A stretch of DNA of 64,000 bases from Anaerolineales bacterium UBA2395 (GCA_002343775.1 DDSH01000022.1:219806-283805); one strand, 5' to 3'; counted from the stretch's first letter, positions 42,480 to 51,873 are shown. The notes: a model not told the origin generated them from the sequence alone. Numbers and translations are program-made.

Positions 42480-43375
42480 AGGAAGAACTCCGGCGCGAAC
42501 GTCAGATAATTCTCAAATTTCCCAAACGGAATGTTGCTCATCAAAACCGTCGTGAACGAATCGATCTGATATTTCCGCGCGATCAAATACTCCACTGCCT
42601 TTTTATTGACCATTGGCACCGAAACGCCGAAGTCATCGCCTTTTTCGGCTGCGTGCGTTTCAGCATGGGCAAGGATGGCGGGGAAATCGTCCGCATTCAG
42701 GGCGGCGAAGGGACCATGACTCCCGCCGACATAGCCAAAGCCCACCACCTCCCCATTCCGCTTGTAAACGAACCCGTCACGCCGCGACGCCAGCCAGCGG
42801 TGGATGTCTTCGCGGGTGTGGTTGAGAATCTCACGGTCGATGCGATGAAGCGCTTCGAGATGAGATGTCAAATCCAGCGGCTCGATCACCAGATCCGTTT
42901 CCACGCGTACGGCTTCCGCTTTGCGGTTGAAATACTTGAGCAGGATGCGTCCGTACACACCCATGCGCATGTAATTGAACAGGGCGCGTTCATCCAATGT
43001 GGCGATGATGGTGCGATAGGTCGCGCCGTTGTCGGCGAAGGCGCGGGATAACAAACCGCTTCCAACTCCACCCGATTGCTGGTTCGGCGAGACGAAGAAT
43101 TCGGTCAACTCCTGAAGCCCGTCGTGCTCGATGGTGCGGGCATACCCAAGCACTTCCCCGTCCCGTTCCGCCAGCCAGAATTCAGAGGCATGGTCAGCGA
43201 GAAAATCGAAGAGTGGTCGGCGGCTTTCCCAAAGCGATTGAAGTTTCTCCGGGTCGTTCCCGCCGGTGATGGCTTGCACGTTCATGCGCTCGCTGTAATC
43301 CATGATGGATTTGAGGAATACCTGAAACACGGCGAACGAATCTTCGAGCGTTCCGGGACGATAGATGATGGTCAT
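42476..43375 (-). CDS. Tandem GNAT acetyltransferase
   Basis: This 299-residue protein has an N-terminal GNAT domain (ERDGEVLGYARTIEHDGLQEL then SGGVGSGLLSRAF) and a second GNAT-like domain ending in FGKFENYLTFAPEFFL, a typical end for Acetyltransf_18 proteins. The substrate is unknown. ATG 43375 is preferred because GAAGGA precedes it and a TATAAT lies at 43403-43408 on the minus strand; the frame extending to 43600 is non-coding. Confidence 0.86.
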   Translation of the reverse strand: MTIIYRPGTLEDSFAVFQVFLKSIMDYSERMNVQAITGGNDPEKLQSLWESRRPLFDFLADHASEFWLAERDGEVLGYARTIEHDGLQELTEFFVSPNQQSGGVGSGLLSRAFADNGATYRTIIATLDERALFNYMRMGVYGRILLKYFNRKAEAVRVETDLVIEPLDLTSHLEALHRIDREILNHTREDIHRWLASRRDGFVYKRNGEVVGFGYVGGSHGPFAALNADDFPAILAHAETHAAEKGDDFGVSVPMVNKKAVEYLIARKYQIDSFTTVLMSNIPFGKFENYLTFAPEFFL

Positions 43376-43415
43376 GGCATGTCCTTCAAATGAAATGATG
43401 GCATTATAGCATTTG

Positions 43416-43451
43416 AAAAAAGCGACCTCCCGAGAGTTTCGGAAGGTCGCT
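43416..43451 (-). terminator. Terminator for the NBR1-Ig gene
   Basis: Stem agcgacctcccga / tcggaaggtcgct with one G-U pair, read on the minus strand, followed by a T run (A run 43416-43421). Confidence 0.8.
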
Positions 43452-43458
43452 GTGATAT

Positions 43459-44409
43459 TTATTCTCCCTTGGCGTGCGGGTACGGGCTCCAGTCGCACAG
43501 GTTGATGAAGGGCGTAGTCAAACCGCCTTCGACGAAGAAGGACTTCATCAATCCATTCTCGTGGGTGTATGCGCCTTCGAGGTTGTAACCGGGTGCCCAA
43601 GCGTAGGCATAATACCGTCCAGCCGGGAGCAGCACTTCGTAAATGTACTGCCTTTCTGCGATGGCAAATTGGAAACGCTCGCCGGTGTGGGCATTCTCAA
43701 AGTAGAGCGTCATGGGCGGGTTGAACTCGCTCGGGTAGCATAGGTTGCCGCCCACCGTCCCATGCGTTGGGACGTCCCGCTTTTTGACCTTGATATCGAC
43801 ATAGACCGGGATGTTCGCCTTGTCGCCGGAACCGAAGAGCGTTCCTGACGTGTTGCGCAGCATCCAGTAGCCGCGGTATGAACCGGCAGCGGAGGGAGCG
43901 GTCATCGTCACAGCCACGTCCACGGTCTGACCGGGAGCCACGTAGCCGGGCAGGCGCACGGCGGTCGTGCCGCCCATCTGCTCGCCGCCGCTGAATACCA
44001 GCATGTAATCGGGAGTCCACGTGCATGTGCCGCGGTTCTTGATGCGCCAAATCTTGGTAAACGTTTCACCAGGGTCGAGCACGGTTCCATCGGCAATGGT
44101 CACATCCTTGACGAAGGACATCCAGTCACAGTACGTGACGGGCGCGGGGGTATTTGTCGGCGTAGGCGAAGGTGTGACGGTCACAGGAACAGGTGTCGTT
44201 GTAGGAGGAAGCGGGGTTTGAGTCGGGGCGTTGAGGGTCAACGCGATCACGGTCTGGGTCACCATCGCATCCACGGTGGCTTGCGGGTCGGGCTGGGCTG
44301 TATCCTTTTGCAGCAAAGGCATGGCGAACACGCTGATTGGAATCAACGCCAGCACACATAAGGCAAGAGTGCCAAAAATAATTATGAGTTTGTTGGTTGT
44401 AAGTTTCAT
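43459..44409 (-). CDS. NBR1-Ig-like domain surface protein
   Basis: This 316-residue protein has an N-terminal signal/anchor (residues ~8-30), a Thr/Pro-rich spacer (~60-95) and an NBR1-Ig-like domain (~95-210; PGETFTKIWRIKNRGTCTW, GYVAPGQTVDVAVTMTAP, GSYRGYWMLRN). A C-terminal beta-rich domain follows. Such domains are common in extracellular Anaerolineae proteins and may mediate binding. No lipobox is present, so it may be a membrane-anchored or secreted protein. Confidence 0.85.
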   Translation of the reverse strand: MKLTTNKLIIIFGTLALCVLALIPISVFAMPLLQKDTAQPDPQATVDAMVTQTVIALTLNAPTQTPLPPTTTPVPVTVTPSPTPTNTPAPVTYCDWMSFVKDVTIADGTVLDPGETFTKIWRIKNRGTCTWTPDYMLVFSGGEQMGGTTAVRLPGYVAPGQTVDVAVTMTAPSAAGSYRGYWMLRNTSGTLFGSGDKANIPVYVDIKVKKRDVPTHGTVGGNLCYPSEFNPPMTLYFENAHTGERFQFAIAERQYIYEVLLPAGRYYAYAWAPGYNLEGAYTHENGLMKSFFVEGGLTTPFINLCDWSPYPHAKGE

Positions 44410-44486
44410 GATAAGCCTCTTTCACTAAGCCTCCATAAAACGTAATTCCCCCAAAAAAGTTCCCCGCAGATCGGTACTTTGGTACT

Positions 44487-44515
44487 AAAAAAACAGCCCA
44501 TCGTTTGATGGGCTG
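44487..44515 (-). terminator. Terminator for gyrB
   Basis: On the minus strand, stem cagcccatc / gatgggctg with a four-base loop, followed by seven T. Confidence 0.85.
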
Positions 44516-44533
44516 CTGGCATTCAGAGGTGAA

Positions 44534-46456
44534 CTAAATATCCAAATTTCGCACGCTCTTGGCATGGGTCTGGATGAATTTCTTGCGCGGATCGACGGCG
44601 TCGCCCATGAGCATGTCGAAGGTGCGGTCGGCTTCGGCGGCGTCGTCCACGGTCACAAGGAGCAGGGTGCGGTTGGCGGGATTCATGGTCGTCTCCCACA
44701 ACTGGTCAGGGTTCATTTCGCCGAGACCCTTGTACCGCTGGAGGTTGGCTTTGTCGCCGATCTCTTTGATCGCCTTATCTTTCTCCTTGTCGCTGTACAC
44801 ATACTTGACGTTGTTCTTGTATGCAATGCGATACAGTGGCGGTTGGGCAATGTAGAGATGACCGTCTTCGATCAACTGCGGCATGTAGCGGAAGAAGAAG
44901 GTCAGCAGCAGCGTGCGGATGTGGCTGCCGTCCACGTCGGCATCGGTCATGATGATGACACGTCCGTAGCGCAGACCTTCGAGATCGAAGTTATCGCCGA
45001 TACCGGTTCCCAGCGCGGAGATGAGCGCCTTGACTTCGTTGTTGCCGAGAATTTTATCGAGGCGGGCGCGTTCGGTGTTGAGGATCTTACCGCGCAGCGG
45101 CAGGATCGCCTGGAAGTGACGGTCGCGTCCCTGTTTGGCGGAGCCGCCTGCCGAGTCACCTTCCACGATGTAGAGTTCCGTTTTGGATGAGTCGCGCTCG
45201 GAACAGTCTGCCAGTTTGCCGGGCAGGGTCAGTGACTCAAGCGCCGACTTGCGGATGACGAGGTCACGCGCTTTGCGAGCCGCGTCGCGCGCGCGCGCGG
45301 AGGTCAGACATTTGGCGATGATGGCTTTCGCCGCCTGGGGGTTTTCTTCGAGGAAGGTGGCAAACGCTTCGCCCACCACTTGCGTGACGTACGTCTGCAC
45401 TTCGGGGTTCATCAACTTGACCTTGGTCTGCGATTCAAACTGCGGACCCGGGTGCTTGACCGACACAATGGCAGTTAAGCCTTCCCGTGTATCGTCACCG
45501 GAGAAGTTCGGGTCGGCGTCTTTGAGCAAGCCGCTCTTGCGGGCGTAGTCGTTGATCACGCGTGTAAGCGACGAGCGCAGACCGGTCAGGTGTGTACCGC
45601 CGTCGATGGTGTTGATGGTGTTGGCAAAGGAGTAGACAGACTCAGTGTACGCATCCGTGTATTGGATGGCGGCTTCGATGCCGATATTTTCGACTTCCTT
45701 TTCGACATGCACGACCGGATGCAGGTTTTCGCGGTTGCGGTTCAAATAGCGGACGAACGAGGTGATGCCGCCTTCAAAGTGGAAGGTCATTTCGCGGTCG
45801 GCGCGCTCATCGATGAACTTGAGCGTGATGCCGCGCGTCACAAAGGACATTTCACGGAAACGCTGGACAAGCGTATCGAAGCGGTAGTCGATGTCTTCGG
45901 TGAAGATGACCTTGTCGAATTTAAAGGTCTGCCGTGTGCCGGTATCGTCCTTGTCCGCTTTGCCAACCTGCTGGATCTTGCCCTGCGGCACACCGCGCTT
46001 GTACTCCTGTTTCCACAGTTTGCCGTCGCGCTTGATCTGGGTGGTCATCCACTCGGAGAGCGCGTTGACGGCGCTGACACCCACGCCGTGCAAACCGCCC
46101 GAAACCTTGTATCCGCCGCCGCCGAACTTACCGCCTGCGCCGATCACGGTCATGACCACGTCCACGGTTTCCATCGGCTTGCCATTGGCATCCTTCTTGG
46201 AAGGGTGCGGACCGACCGGAATACCGCGTCCGTTATCCTGAACGGTCACACTGCTATCTTTATGAATGATAATGTCGATGCGGGTGCAAAAACCGGCAAG
46301 CGCTTCGTCGATGGCGTTATCCACCACTTCATAAACAAGGTGGTGCAACGCCTTGATGTCTGTACCGCCAACGTACATGCCCGGGCGTTTGCGGACGTGC
46401 TCAATGCCTTCCAGCGCTTGAATTGAACTTACATCATATTTAACTTGATCAGCCAC
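44534..46456 (-). CDS. gyrB: DNA gyrase subunit B
   Basis: This 640-residue type II topoisomerase subunit has the GHKL ATPase motifs RPGMYVGG, EVVDNAIDEALAG and DNGRGIPV, the TOPRIM segment VEGDSAGGSAKQGRDR and a C-terminal RYKGLGEMNPDQLWETTM. The GTG at 46456 is chosen because GGAGG lies five bases upstream; the TTG at 46468 overlaps that site. A gyrA gene is not in the window, and gyrB stands apart from recF. Confidence 0.97.
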   Translation of the reverse strand: MADQVKYDVSSIQALEGIEHVRKRPGMYVGGTDIKALHHLVYEVVDNAIDEALAGFCTRIDIIIHKDSSVTVQDNGRGIPVGPHPSKKDANGKPMETVDVVMTVIGAGGKFGGGGYKVSGGLHGVGVSAVNALSEWMTTQIKRDGKLWKQEYKRGVPQGKIQQVGKADKDDTGTRQTFKFDKVIFTEDIDYRFDTLVQRFREMSFVTRGITLKFIDERADREMTFHFEGGITSFVRYLNRNRENLHPVVHVEKEVENIGIEAAIQYTDAYTESVYSFANTINTIDGGTHLTGLRSSLTRVINDYARKSGLLKDADPNFSGDDTREGLTAIVSVKHPGPQFESQTKVKLMNPEVQTYVTQVVGEAFATFLEENPQAAKAIIAKCLTSARARDAARKARDLVIRKSALESLTLPGKLADCSERDSSKTELYIVEGDSAGGSAKQGRDRHFQAILPLRGKILNTERARLDKILGNNEVKALISALGTGIGDNFDLEGLRYGRVIIMTDADVDGSHIRTLLLTFFFRYMPQLIEDGHLYIAQPPLYRIAYKNNVKYVYSDKEKDKAIKEIGDKANLQRYKGLGEMNPDQLWETTMNPANRTLLLVTVDDAAEADRTFDMLMGDAVDPRKKFIQTHAKSVRNLDI

Positions 46457-46522
46457 AAAAACCTCCAACGGTTTCGTCGCATCACCCTACAGGTGACGAC
46501 ATAATTGATTAAGGATTCAGGT

Positions 46523-47512
46523 TTACGCCTGTTTGACCATGCCGTTCGGGCGCAGCCGCTCCAGCACAATTTGAAGCCAGACGCTCATATCACGATAATA
46601 GATAAAACTCGCCGCCAGCAGTGCAGTGGTGACAAAGGAATGCCCGAGGATCCCGACCAGCGCCATCCACGAGTTTTCCGACGGAATGCGCCACAGGAAG
46701 TTCAATCCATACGCCAGCAAAAAGACTGCCAGCACAAAGAGCGAGCTGGTCGGCAGGGTGAAGCGCGTCAGCTGAATGCTGCTCAACATCGAGGTGAACA
46801 CGTTCTGCTTTTTCATGAACACACCCAGTGGCCAGAAGAAGATCGGTACGATGATCCACATGGCAGCCAGGCAGAGGAACAACACAAAAAGGTTGGTGAG
46901 AAAGACGCTGAACTGCGCGGTGAGGAACAATAGAAACATGACCGGGAATAACAACGCCATCATCAAAAAGTTCGACAGGAATGAGATCAAGATCGATTGC
47001 AGAATGGCGGAAAACACACCGGCAACCTGCGCCTTGTCCGTGAGGACGACCCATGCCACACTGCGATAGTACAACGCGCCTCCCACCCAGCCGAGGAACG
47101 TCAACAGGAAGGTCCAGCCGAAAAGACCCGGCGCGCCCACCTGCCAAATGGCAGGGTCCCCCAGCGGCGTATCCAACGTTCCCTTGGGCAGGAGCAGGCT
47201 TGAGATCCCGATGGGAAGCGTACGCAAAAACCAGAACAAATTCACGTTCGGAATGGTCCGGTCATACCACTCCAGGATCAATTGGATCTCCTCCAATGGG
47301 ATGCCGCCGGTCTGCCATAAGCTCACCACGTCATCCTTGATGGAGTCGAACAACGCATCCATGCGCAGGCGCGGACCCAGCCACATGAAAAGGTTTAGCA
47401 ATAGCGGGAGAAGGATCGCCGTGATGTGCGAAGCAACGACATCGAAGCCCGCCTTGATCGAGCTGATGATTCCCGGCGGCGGGGGAAGGTTTTCAATCTT
47501 CGAAACATCCAT
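46523..47512 (-). CDS. Polytopic membrane protein of unknown function
   Basis: This 329-residue protein has about six hydrophobic segments, for example AILLPLLLNLFMWLGPRL, LFGWTFLLTFLGWVGGALYY and FLMMALLFPVMFLLFL. No family is recognised. It is divergent from another unknown membrane protein gene across a 74-base gap, and both genes have -10 boxes that predict leaderless or nearly leaderless messages. Confidence 0.75.
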   Translation of the reverse strand: MDVSKIENLPPPPGIISSIKAGFDVVASHITAILLPLLLNLFMWLGPRLRMDALFDSIKDDVVSLWQTGGIPLEEIQLILEWYDRTIPNVNLFWFLRTLPIGISSLLLPKGTLDTPLGDPAIWQVGAPGLFGWTFLLTFLGWVGGALYYRSVAWVVLTDKAQVAGVFSAILQSILISFLSNFLMMALLFPVMFLLFLTAQFSVFLTNLFVLFLCLAAMWIIVPIFFWPLGVFMKKQNVFTSMLSSIQLTRFTLPTSSLFVLAVFLLAYGLNFLWRIPSENSWMALVGILGHSFVTTALLAASFIYYRDMSVWLQIVLERLRPNGMVKQA

Positions 47513-47521
47513 AACCCTTTG

Positions 47522-47527
47522 ATTCTA
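47522..47527 (-). promoter_or_regulatory. Near-leaderless -10 box (minus)
   Basis: TAGAAT on the minus strand; predicted leader three bases to ATG 47512. Confidence 0.5.
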
Positions 47528-47574
47528 CCATACCCCTCCGCACCAGCCGGTCGCGTCGGAACCTCAAAACTTGG

Positions 47575-47580
47575 TACAAT
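47575..47580 (+). promoter_or_regulatory. Extended leaderless -10 box (plus)
   Basis: TTGGTACAATC with +1 predicted at ATG 47587; identical core to the box at 39729. Confidence 0.65.
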
Positions 47581-47586
47581 CCGCTC

Positions 47587-48399
47587 ATGCAGGAAGACCG
47601 TTCCTACTTTCCATCGGCAGACCGGTTGGGCGTTTTGACCGCTTCGATCCTGTTAACGTTTGCGCTTACCCGCCTGATCCAATCCCCCCGCCTCACCCTG
47701 ACCTTGAGCCTGCCCGGCTTTTATTTTGCCTTTCCCCTCACTCTTGGCACGTTCATGACCATTCTCGCCGCCGCGCTGACCGCCGCCGGTATGGACTGGC
47801 TGACCCGAGACCATCCGCTGCTGGGAAATCGCTCGAACCGTGAGCACCTGCTGCTGCCCACGTTGACCACGTTCGTCATGGGTGCGCCGCTGGCATTGCT
47901 TTCGGATACATCTGCATGGTGGGCTGGGTTTGGCGTCGGCGCGGTTTTGTTAATCGCGATCTGCATCGCAGAGTACATCGCCATCAACCCGTCCACGCCG
48001 CAGTATGCCTTCGCGCGCGCCGGGTTGACCGCCGTCGCATATGCCTTGTTCCTCATCCTGCTTACATCGCTGCGGTTCTCGGGCGCGCGTCTGTTTTTGC
48101 TGGTTCCCGCCGTTTTCCTCGTCGCGGGCGTCATCAGCCTGCGCATCCTGCACCTGGATGGCACCGACCGCTGGGACTTCCCCTGGGCAATCGGCATCGG
48201 TTTGGTGTGCGCGCAGATCGGGGCAGGCTTGCATTACTGGTCGCTTACACCGATTCAATTCGGGCTCGCCATCACTGGTCCATTGTATGCGCTGACCATG
48301 CTCTCCGTCAGCATTGCCGAGAACGTCCCCCTGCGCCGCGCGGTGATCGGTCCTGCCATCGTTGTCGGGGCGGCGTGGGTCGCCGCGCTCTTTTTGTAG
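47587..48399 (+). CDS. Integral membrane protein of unknown function
   Basis: This 270-residue protein has about eight hydrophobic segments (LGVLTASILLTFALTRL, FPLTLGTFMTILAAALTAAG, GLVCAQIGAGLHYW). No catalytic or transport motif is recognised. The gene for a JAMM-type peptidase starts two bases after its stop, so the two are probably one transcription unit. Confidence 0.75.
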   Translation: MQEDRSYFPSADRLGVLTASILLTFALTRLIQSPRLTLTLSLPGFYFAFPLTLGTFMTILAAALTAAGMDWLTRDHPLLGNRSNREHLLLPTLTTFVMGAPLALLSDTSAWWAGFGVGAVLLIAICIAEYIAINPSTPQYAFARAGLTAVAYALFLILLTSLRFSGARLFLLVPAVFLVAGVISLRILHLDGTDRWDFPWAIGIGLVCAQIGAGLHYWSLTPIQFGLAITGPLYALTMLSVSIAENVPLRRAVIGPAIVVGAAWVAALFL

Positions 48400-48400
48400 C

Positions 48401-48799
48401 ATGAAATCCCTCACGCTTTCAAACGAACAACTTCAACGCATGATCGCGCATGTCGATTCGCTTGCGCCGCTGGAGGCGTGTGGTCTTTTGGCGGGAAGAA
48501 ATTCCAAGGTGGAATCCGTGCTCGAGGTGACGAATCAGTCTCAAAGTCCGGTGCGATACGTGATGGATCCCATCGAGCAGCTGCATGCTTTCGAGTGGAT
48601 CGACGACAACGAACTCGAACTGCTTGGCATCTTCCACTCGCATCCTGCCGGACCGGAAACCGTCTCACCGACCGATATTGCGGAAGCCGCTTATGATGTG
48701 GTGTATGTCATTCTTGCGCGCGCGAATGGGATGTGGCGCGCCCGCGGTTTTTGGATCGAGGATGGCGGCTATTCTGAGGTGACTTTGCAGATCCTTTAA
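48401..48799 (+). CDS. JAMM/M67 family zinc metallopeptidase
   Basis: This 132-residue protein has the complete JAMM metal motif FHSHPAGPETVSPTD (HxHPxGxxxxSxxD, residues ~75-90) and an upstream glutamate in LEACGLLAG. Bacterial members process isopeptide-type or sulfur-carrier C-termini or deconjugate ubiquitin-like proteins. No ThiS/MoaD-like partner is adjacent. ATG 48401 is chosen over the upstream frame because the preceding gene ends two bases earlier. Confidence 0.9.
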   Translation: MKSLTLSNEQLQRMIAHVDSLAPLEACGLLAGRNSKVESVLEVTNQSQSPVRYVMDPIEQLHAFEWIDDNELELLGIFHSHPAGPETVSPTDIAEAAYDVVYVILARANGMWRARGFWIEDGGYSEVTLQIL

Positions 48800-48885
48800 G
48801 CAACCATCCTTAAGGTTCTGTGTTTTTATCTCTGCAGATCAGATCGATCTGCGCAACCAAATAACCAACTCGTGGAGGAGTTTTG

Positions 48886-49572
48886 ATGCAAATCGTTTTA
48901 GACCTTGTGGCTGTCTTTTTGGCGTATGTGATCGGTTCGATCCCGTTCGGGCTGGTGATCGTCAAACTTAAGACCGGAAAAGATATTCGCGAGGTGGAAA
49001 GCGGCAGGACGGGCGGGACGAATGCCCTGCGCGCGGCGGGGTTTTGGGCGGGGATCGGCACGGCGCTGCTCGATATTTTGAAGGGGGCGGTTGCGGTCTG
49101 GCTGGCGCGGTGGATCTCACCCGAGCAAGCCTGGCTGCATGTGATTGCTCCCCTTGCGGCGATCATCGGTCACAATTATTCGATCTTTTTGGCAGAACGC
49201 GATGCGAATGGGAAGTTCCGTCTGCGCGGCGGAGCGGGCGGCGCGCCATCGGTGGGCGGCGCCTGGGGGTTGTTCCCCGCTTCCATCCTGATCATCCTGC
49301 CGCTTGGCGTGCTGGTATTCTTTACCATCGGTATTGCCTCGGTCACGACCATGGCGGTGGCGTTCTTCGCCATCATCGTCTTTGCGATCTATGCCGCGCA
49401 GGACGTGCTGCCCTGGTGGTATGTTCTATACGGAGTGGGCGCTGAACTTTTGCTGATCTGGGCTTTGCGACCCAACATCAAGAAATTATTCGCCGGGCAA
49501 GAGCGGGTGGTGGGCATCAGCCTGCATGGATGGTTGAAAAAGAAGCGGGCGGAAAAACAGCAAAACAGTTAA
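48886..49572 (+). CDS. plsY: Glycerol-3-phosphate acyltransferase PlsY-like
   Basis: This 228-residue membrane protein has GSIPFGLVIVK, SGRTGGTNALRAAG and GHNYSIFL, corresponding to the three PlsY motifs. PlsY acylates glycerol-3-phosphate with acyl-phosphate to start phospholipid synthesis. Motif 1 usually reads SGNxGATN, and the GGKG motif here reads RGGAGGAPSVGG, so this is a divergent copy. GGAGG precedes ATG 48886. A long terminator follows. Confidence 0.85.
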   Translation: MQIVLDLVAVFLAYVIGSIPFGLVIVKLKTGKDIREVESGRTGGTNALRAAGFWAGIGTALLDILKGAVAVWLARWISPEQAWLHVIAPLAAIIGHNYSIFLAERDANGKFRLRGGAGGAPSVGGAWGLFPASILIILPLGVLVFFTIGIASVTTMAVAFFAIIVFAIYAAQDVLPWWYVLYGVGAELLLIWALRPNIKKLFAGQERVVGISLHGWLKKKRAEKQQNS

Positions 49573-49582
49573 CGAAGGAAAT

Positions 49583-49626
49583 AACAAAACAGCGCGAGCC
49601 TGAAATCGGGCTCGCGCTGTTTTGTT
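49583..49626. terminator. Bidirectional terminator
   Basis: Eighteen-pair perfect stem from 49583-49600 and 49609-49626 around an eight-base loop; it serves the convergent plsY and DUF3597 genes. Confidence 0.92.
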
Positions 49627-49639
49627 ATTTTGTTCGAAA

Positions 49640-50122
49640 TTAATCGAGCAGGTCGGCGGGGATGTTGCCGCCGTTTTCAGCGATCTTCTTCAAGACAGTT
49701 TTGTGCAGCCAGACGTTCATTTTGGCAGAGTCGCCCATAAATTCGGCGGGGCAGCCAAGTTCTTCCGCCAGTTCCTTGCGGGCTTCGAAGCTGCTTTCGA
49801 TGTCGAGCAGCTTGAGCAGGTCCACGATGGAGACCTTCCAGTTGAGTTTGGCGGGGTTGGCAGCGGCAAGTTTTTCAAGCTGGGCAACCACATCCACTTC
49901 CGAGATCGCCTTGGGAGCGGGACCACCGGGCATGCCAGGTTCGGCGGTGACGCTCGGTTTGCGAACGACATCATCGCGGTCAACGCGGTTGGGGGTAGAG
50001 GCCTGCTTGGCAGGAGCAGCGGCGGGTTTTGCCGGAGCAGCAGCCGGTTTCACCTCGGCAGATGCCTTGTCCTTATCCTTTTTGAGACCAAGTTTTTCGA
50101 GAATTTTACTGAAGAGACCCAT
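49640..50122 (-). CDS. DUF3597 domain protein
   Basis: This 160-residue protein begins MGLFSKILEKLGLKK, followed by an Ala/Pro/Lys-rich spacer (~18-50). The conserved C-terminal domain follows: NWKVSIVDLLKLLDIESSFE, ARKELAEELGC and AMNVWLHKTVLKKIAENGG. This matches the DUF3597 family, small soluble helical proteins of unknown role that appear in diverse bacteria. AAGGA precedes the start. The 118 bases upstream are AT-rich and hold no gene. Confidence 0.88.
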   Translation of the reverse strand: MGLFSKILEKLGLKKDKDKASAEVKPAAAPAKPAAAPAKQASTPNRVDRDDVVRKPSVTAEPGMPGGPAPKAISEVDVVAQLEKLAAANPAKLNWKVSIVDLLKLLDIESSFEARKELAEELGCPAEFMGDSAKMNVWLHKTVLKKIAENGGNIPADLLD

Positions 50123-50240
50123 AACTCACTAATTCCTTTCAAAATGAAATGATATGAAGGGCAGGCGTAGCAACACTTACCCAATGACAATTTTATTATA
50201 ACCAGTTTTGTGGGGAATTTTCATCTTTTTAACGAAATGT

Positions 50241-50771
50241 TCACCCAATCTTTTCCATAAAGACATTGTCATCGTAATGGTTCCAAATGGCGTTTTGATA
50301 GAACAACACAACATCAAGCGGGATCGGGCGAAAGAAATGACAATCCACACCGACGTTCAGCCCATTGCGTTTGATCATCTGCAATTGATGAACATGCCCA
50401 AAGAGGAAAAACTCGCTCGAAGGGGTCGCCTCATCCGGTTCATGGACAAGTTGGAAGCGATGTCCTTCCACCTCGATGATGGTGTTCGGCGTGATGATTC
50501 GACAAGTCCGCGCGATGGCTTCGACCATTTCCGGCGTTTCATAATTCCCTGGCAGAAAGATGACCCTGCCATTGAGATGGCTCAAATACGCCAGGCTTTC
50601 TTCCGCGCCAAAATCACCAAGGTGATAGACCGTATCTTCCGGCTGGACGATGGAATTCCAATTTGTGATCAATGCCGCATCCATCGCTGCCACATCTGCA
50701 AAGGGACGGCGCGAAAATTGCAGCGTGCGTTGATGGCTAAAGTGGGTGTCAGAGGTGAAGAAGGTGGGCAC
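50241..50771 (-). CDS. Calcineurin-like metallophosphoesterase
   Basis: This 176-residue protein has metal motifs FFTSDTHFSH, YHLGDFG, LPGNYE (GNHD variant) and FGHVHQ. The start is GTG 50771, with GAGG eight bases upstream. It probably hydrolyses a phosphodiester or phosphomonoester in the cytoplasm; the substrate is unknown. It lies 17 bases after tdh in the same operon. Confidence 0.9.
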   Translation of the reverse strand: MPTFFTSDTHFSHQRTLQFSRRPFADVAAMDAALITNWNSIVQPEDTVYHLGDFGAEESLAYLSHLNGRVIFLPGNYETPEMVEAIARTCRIITPNTIIEVEGHRFQLVHEPDEATPSSEFFLFGHVHQLQMIKRNGLNVGVDCHFFRPIPLDVVLFYQNAIWNHYDDNVFMEKIG

Positions 50772-50788
50772 GCTTCATGCCTCGTTCG

Positions 50789-51802
50789 TCATTTTCCATA
50801 CCTCTTGCGGATCTCCGGCAGGAAGTAATCGTCGAAGAAGCGGTCTACATCATAGTCGGGCTTCCAGTCCCAATCTTTCCGGGCGCGGGAGTCGTCCACA
50901 TCTTCGGGCCACGAATCGACGATGCCCTGCCGGCGCGGATTCGGTTCGAAGTTAATGTCAGCGGTAGGGAAGGCGCCCAAGGCACGCTGGCGGAAGTCCT
51001 CGGCAGTGATGGCAAATGCCGCCACATTGTAGACGTTGGTCGTCAGGTTTTCGCGCGGCGCATCCATCAGCATCAGCATGGATTTGATCGCATCAGGCAT
51101 TGCCATGAAGGAAATGATCGTATCCGGGCGGACAAAACATGAATACGGTTTACCCTGTGCCGCCGCGTGCAGCATCTCAGGACCGTAATCACTCGTCCCG
51201 CCGCTGGGCAGGGTAAAGGCGCTGACCAGCCCCGGAAAGCGGATCGCTCGAAAGTCCAGCATGACCGGCGGGTTTTCATCCAAATGTTTTTGACCGTGGA
51301 AATTGCTGTAATACATCCCCAGCTTTTCGCAGTACAACTTGTTGCATCCGTACATCGTGTGCGGGTAATCCCATTCCTCTTCCTTCACCGCGCCCGCCTT
51401 GCGTTTCGCCTCGATGTTCGGCATGCCATACGCTGCAATGGAGCTCGGAAAGATGAACTTGACCGGCTTGCCATACTTCTCCGAACGGTACGCCGCCAGC
51501 ATCAGCAGCTGCATCGTCCCTTCCACGTTGATGCGATGCGCCTCCTCGGTGGCGATCTCTGCTTTCGACGAAAGCGAGGCAGCCAAATGGAAGATCACTT
51601 CGAAGTCATAATCATAAAAAACTTTCACCTTGTAAACCAGATCACCCTGCACATGTTCCGCAGCCAAATGTTTGATCGAATCCGGCAGCGGAGCCAGATC
51701 GGATGTAATGATTTTATAGCCGCCCCTTTTTGCCAGTTCCTGCACGAGCGCCTGCCCAATTTCACCACACGCACCTGTTACAAGCACTTGCTTTTCGGTC
51801 AT
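50789..51802 (-). CDS. tdh: SDR-type L-threonine 3-dehydrogenase
   Basis: This 337-residue protein has the NAD motif VLVTGACGEIGQALV and catalytic YGCNKLYCEKL. Segments characteristic of the short-chain threonine dehydrogenase rather than sugar epimerases are LDFRAIRFPGLVSA, GGTSDYGPEMLHAAAQGK, MAMPDAIKSMLML and VDSWPEDVDDSRARKDW. It oxidises threonine to 2-amino-3-ketobutyrate. ATG 51802 is chosen because AGGAG lies six bases before it; the ATG at 51808 touches that site. Confidence 0.85.
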   Translation of the reverse strand: MTEKQVLVTGACGEIGQALVQELAKRGGYKIITSDLAPLPDSIKHLAAEHVQGDLVYKVKVFYDYDFEVIFHLAASLSSKAEIATEEAHRINVEGTMQLLMLAAYRSEKYGKPVKFIFPSSIAAYGMPNIEAKRKAGAVKEEEWDYPHTMYGCNKLYCEKLGMYYSNFHGQKHLDENPPVMLDFRAIRFPGLVSAFTLPSGGTSDYGPEMLHAAAQGKPYSCFVRPDTIISFMAMPDAIKSMLMLMDAPRENLTTNVYNVAAFAITAEDFRQRALGAFPTADINFEPNPRRQGIVDSWPEDVDDSRARKDWDWKPDYDVDRFFDDYFLPEIRKRYGK

Positions 51803-51873
51803 CTTCATCTCCTGATATACTGGAATGTTGTGTATTTATTTTACGACACATCGAAATGAAATGCTGTAACGAA

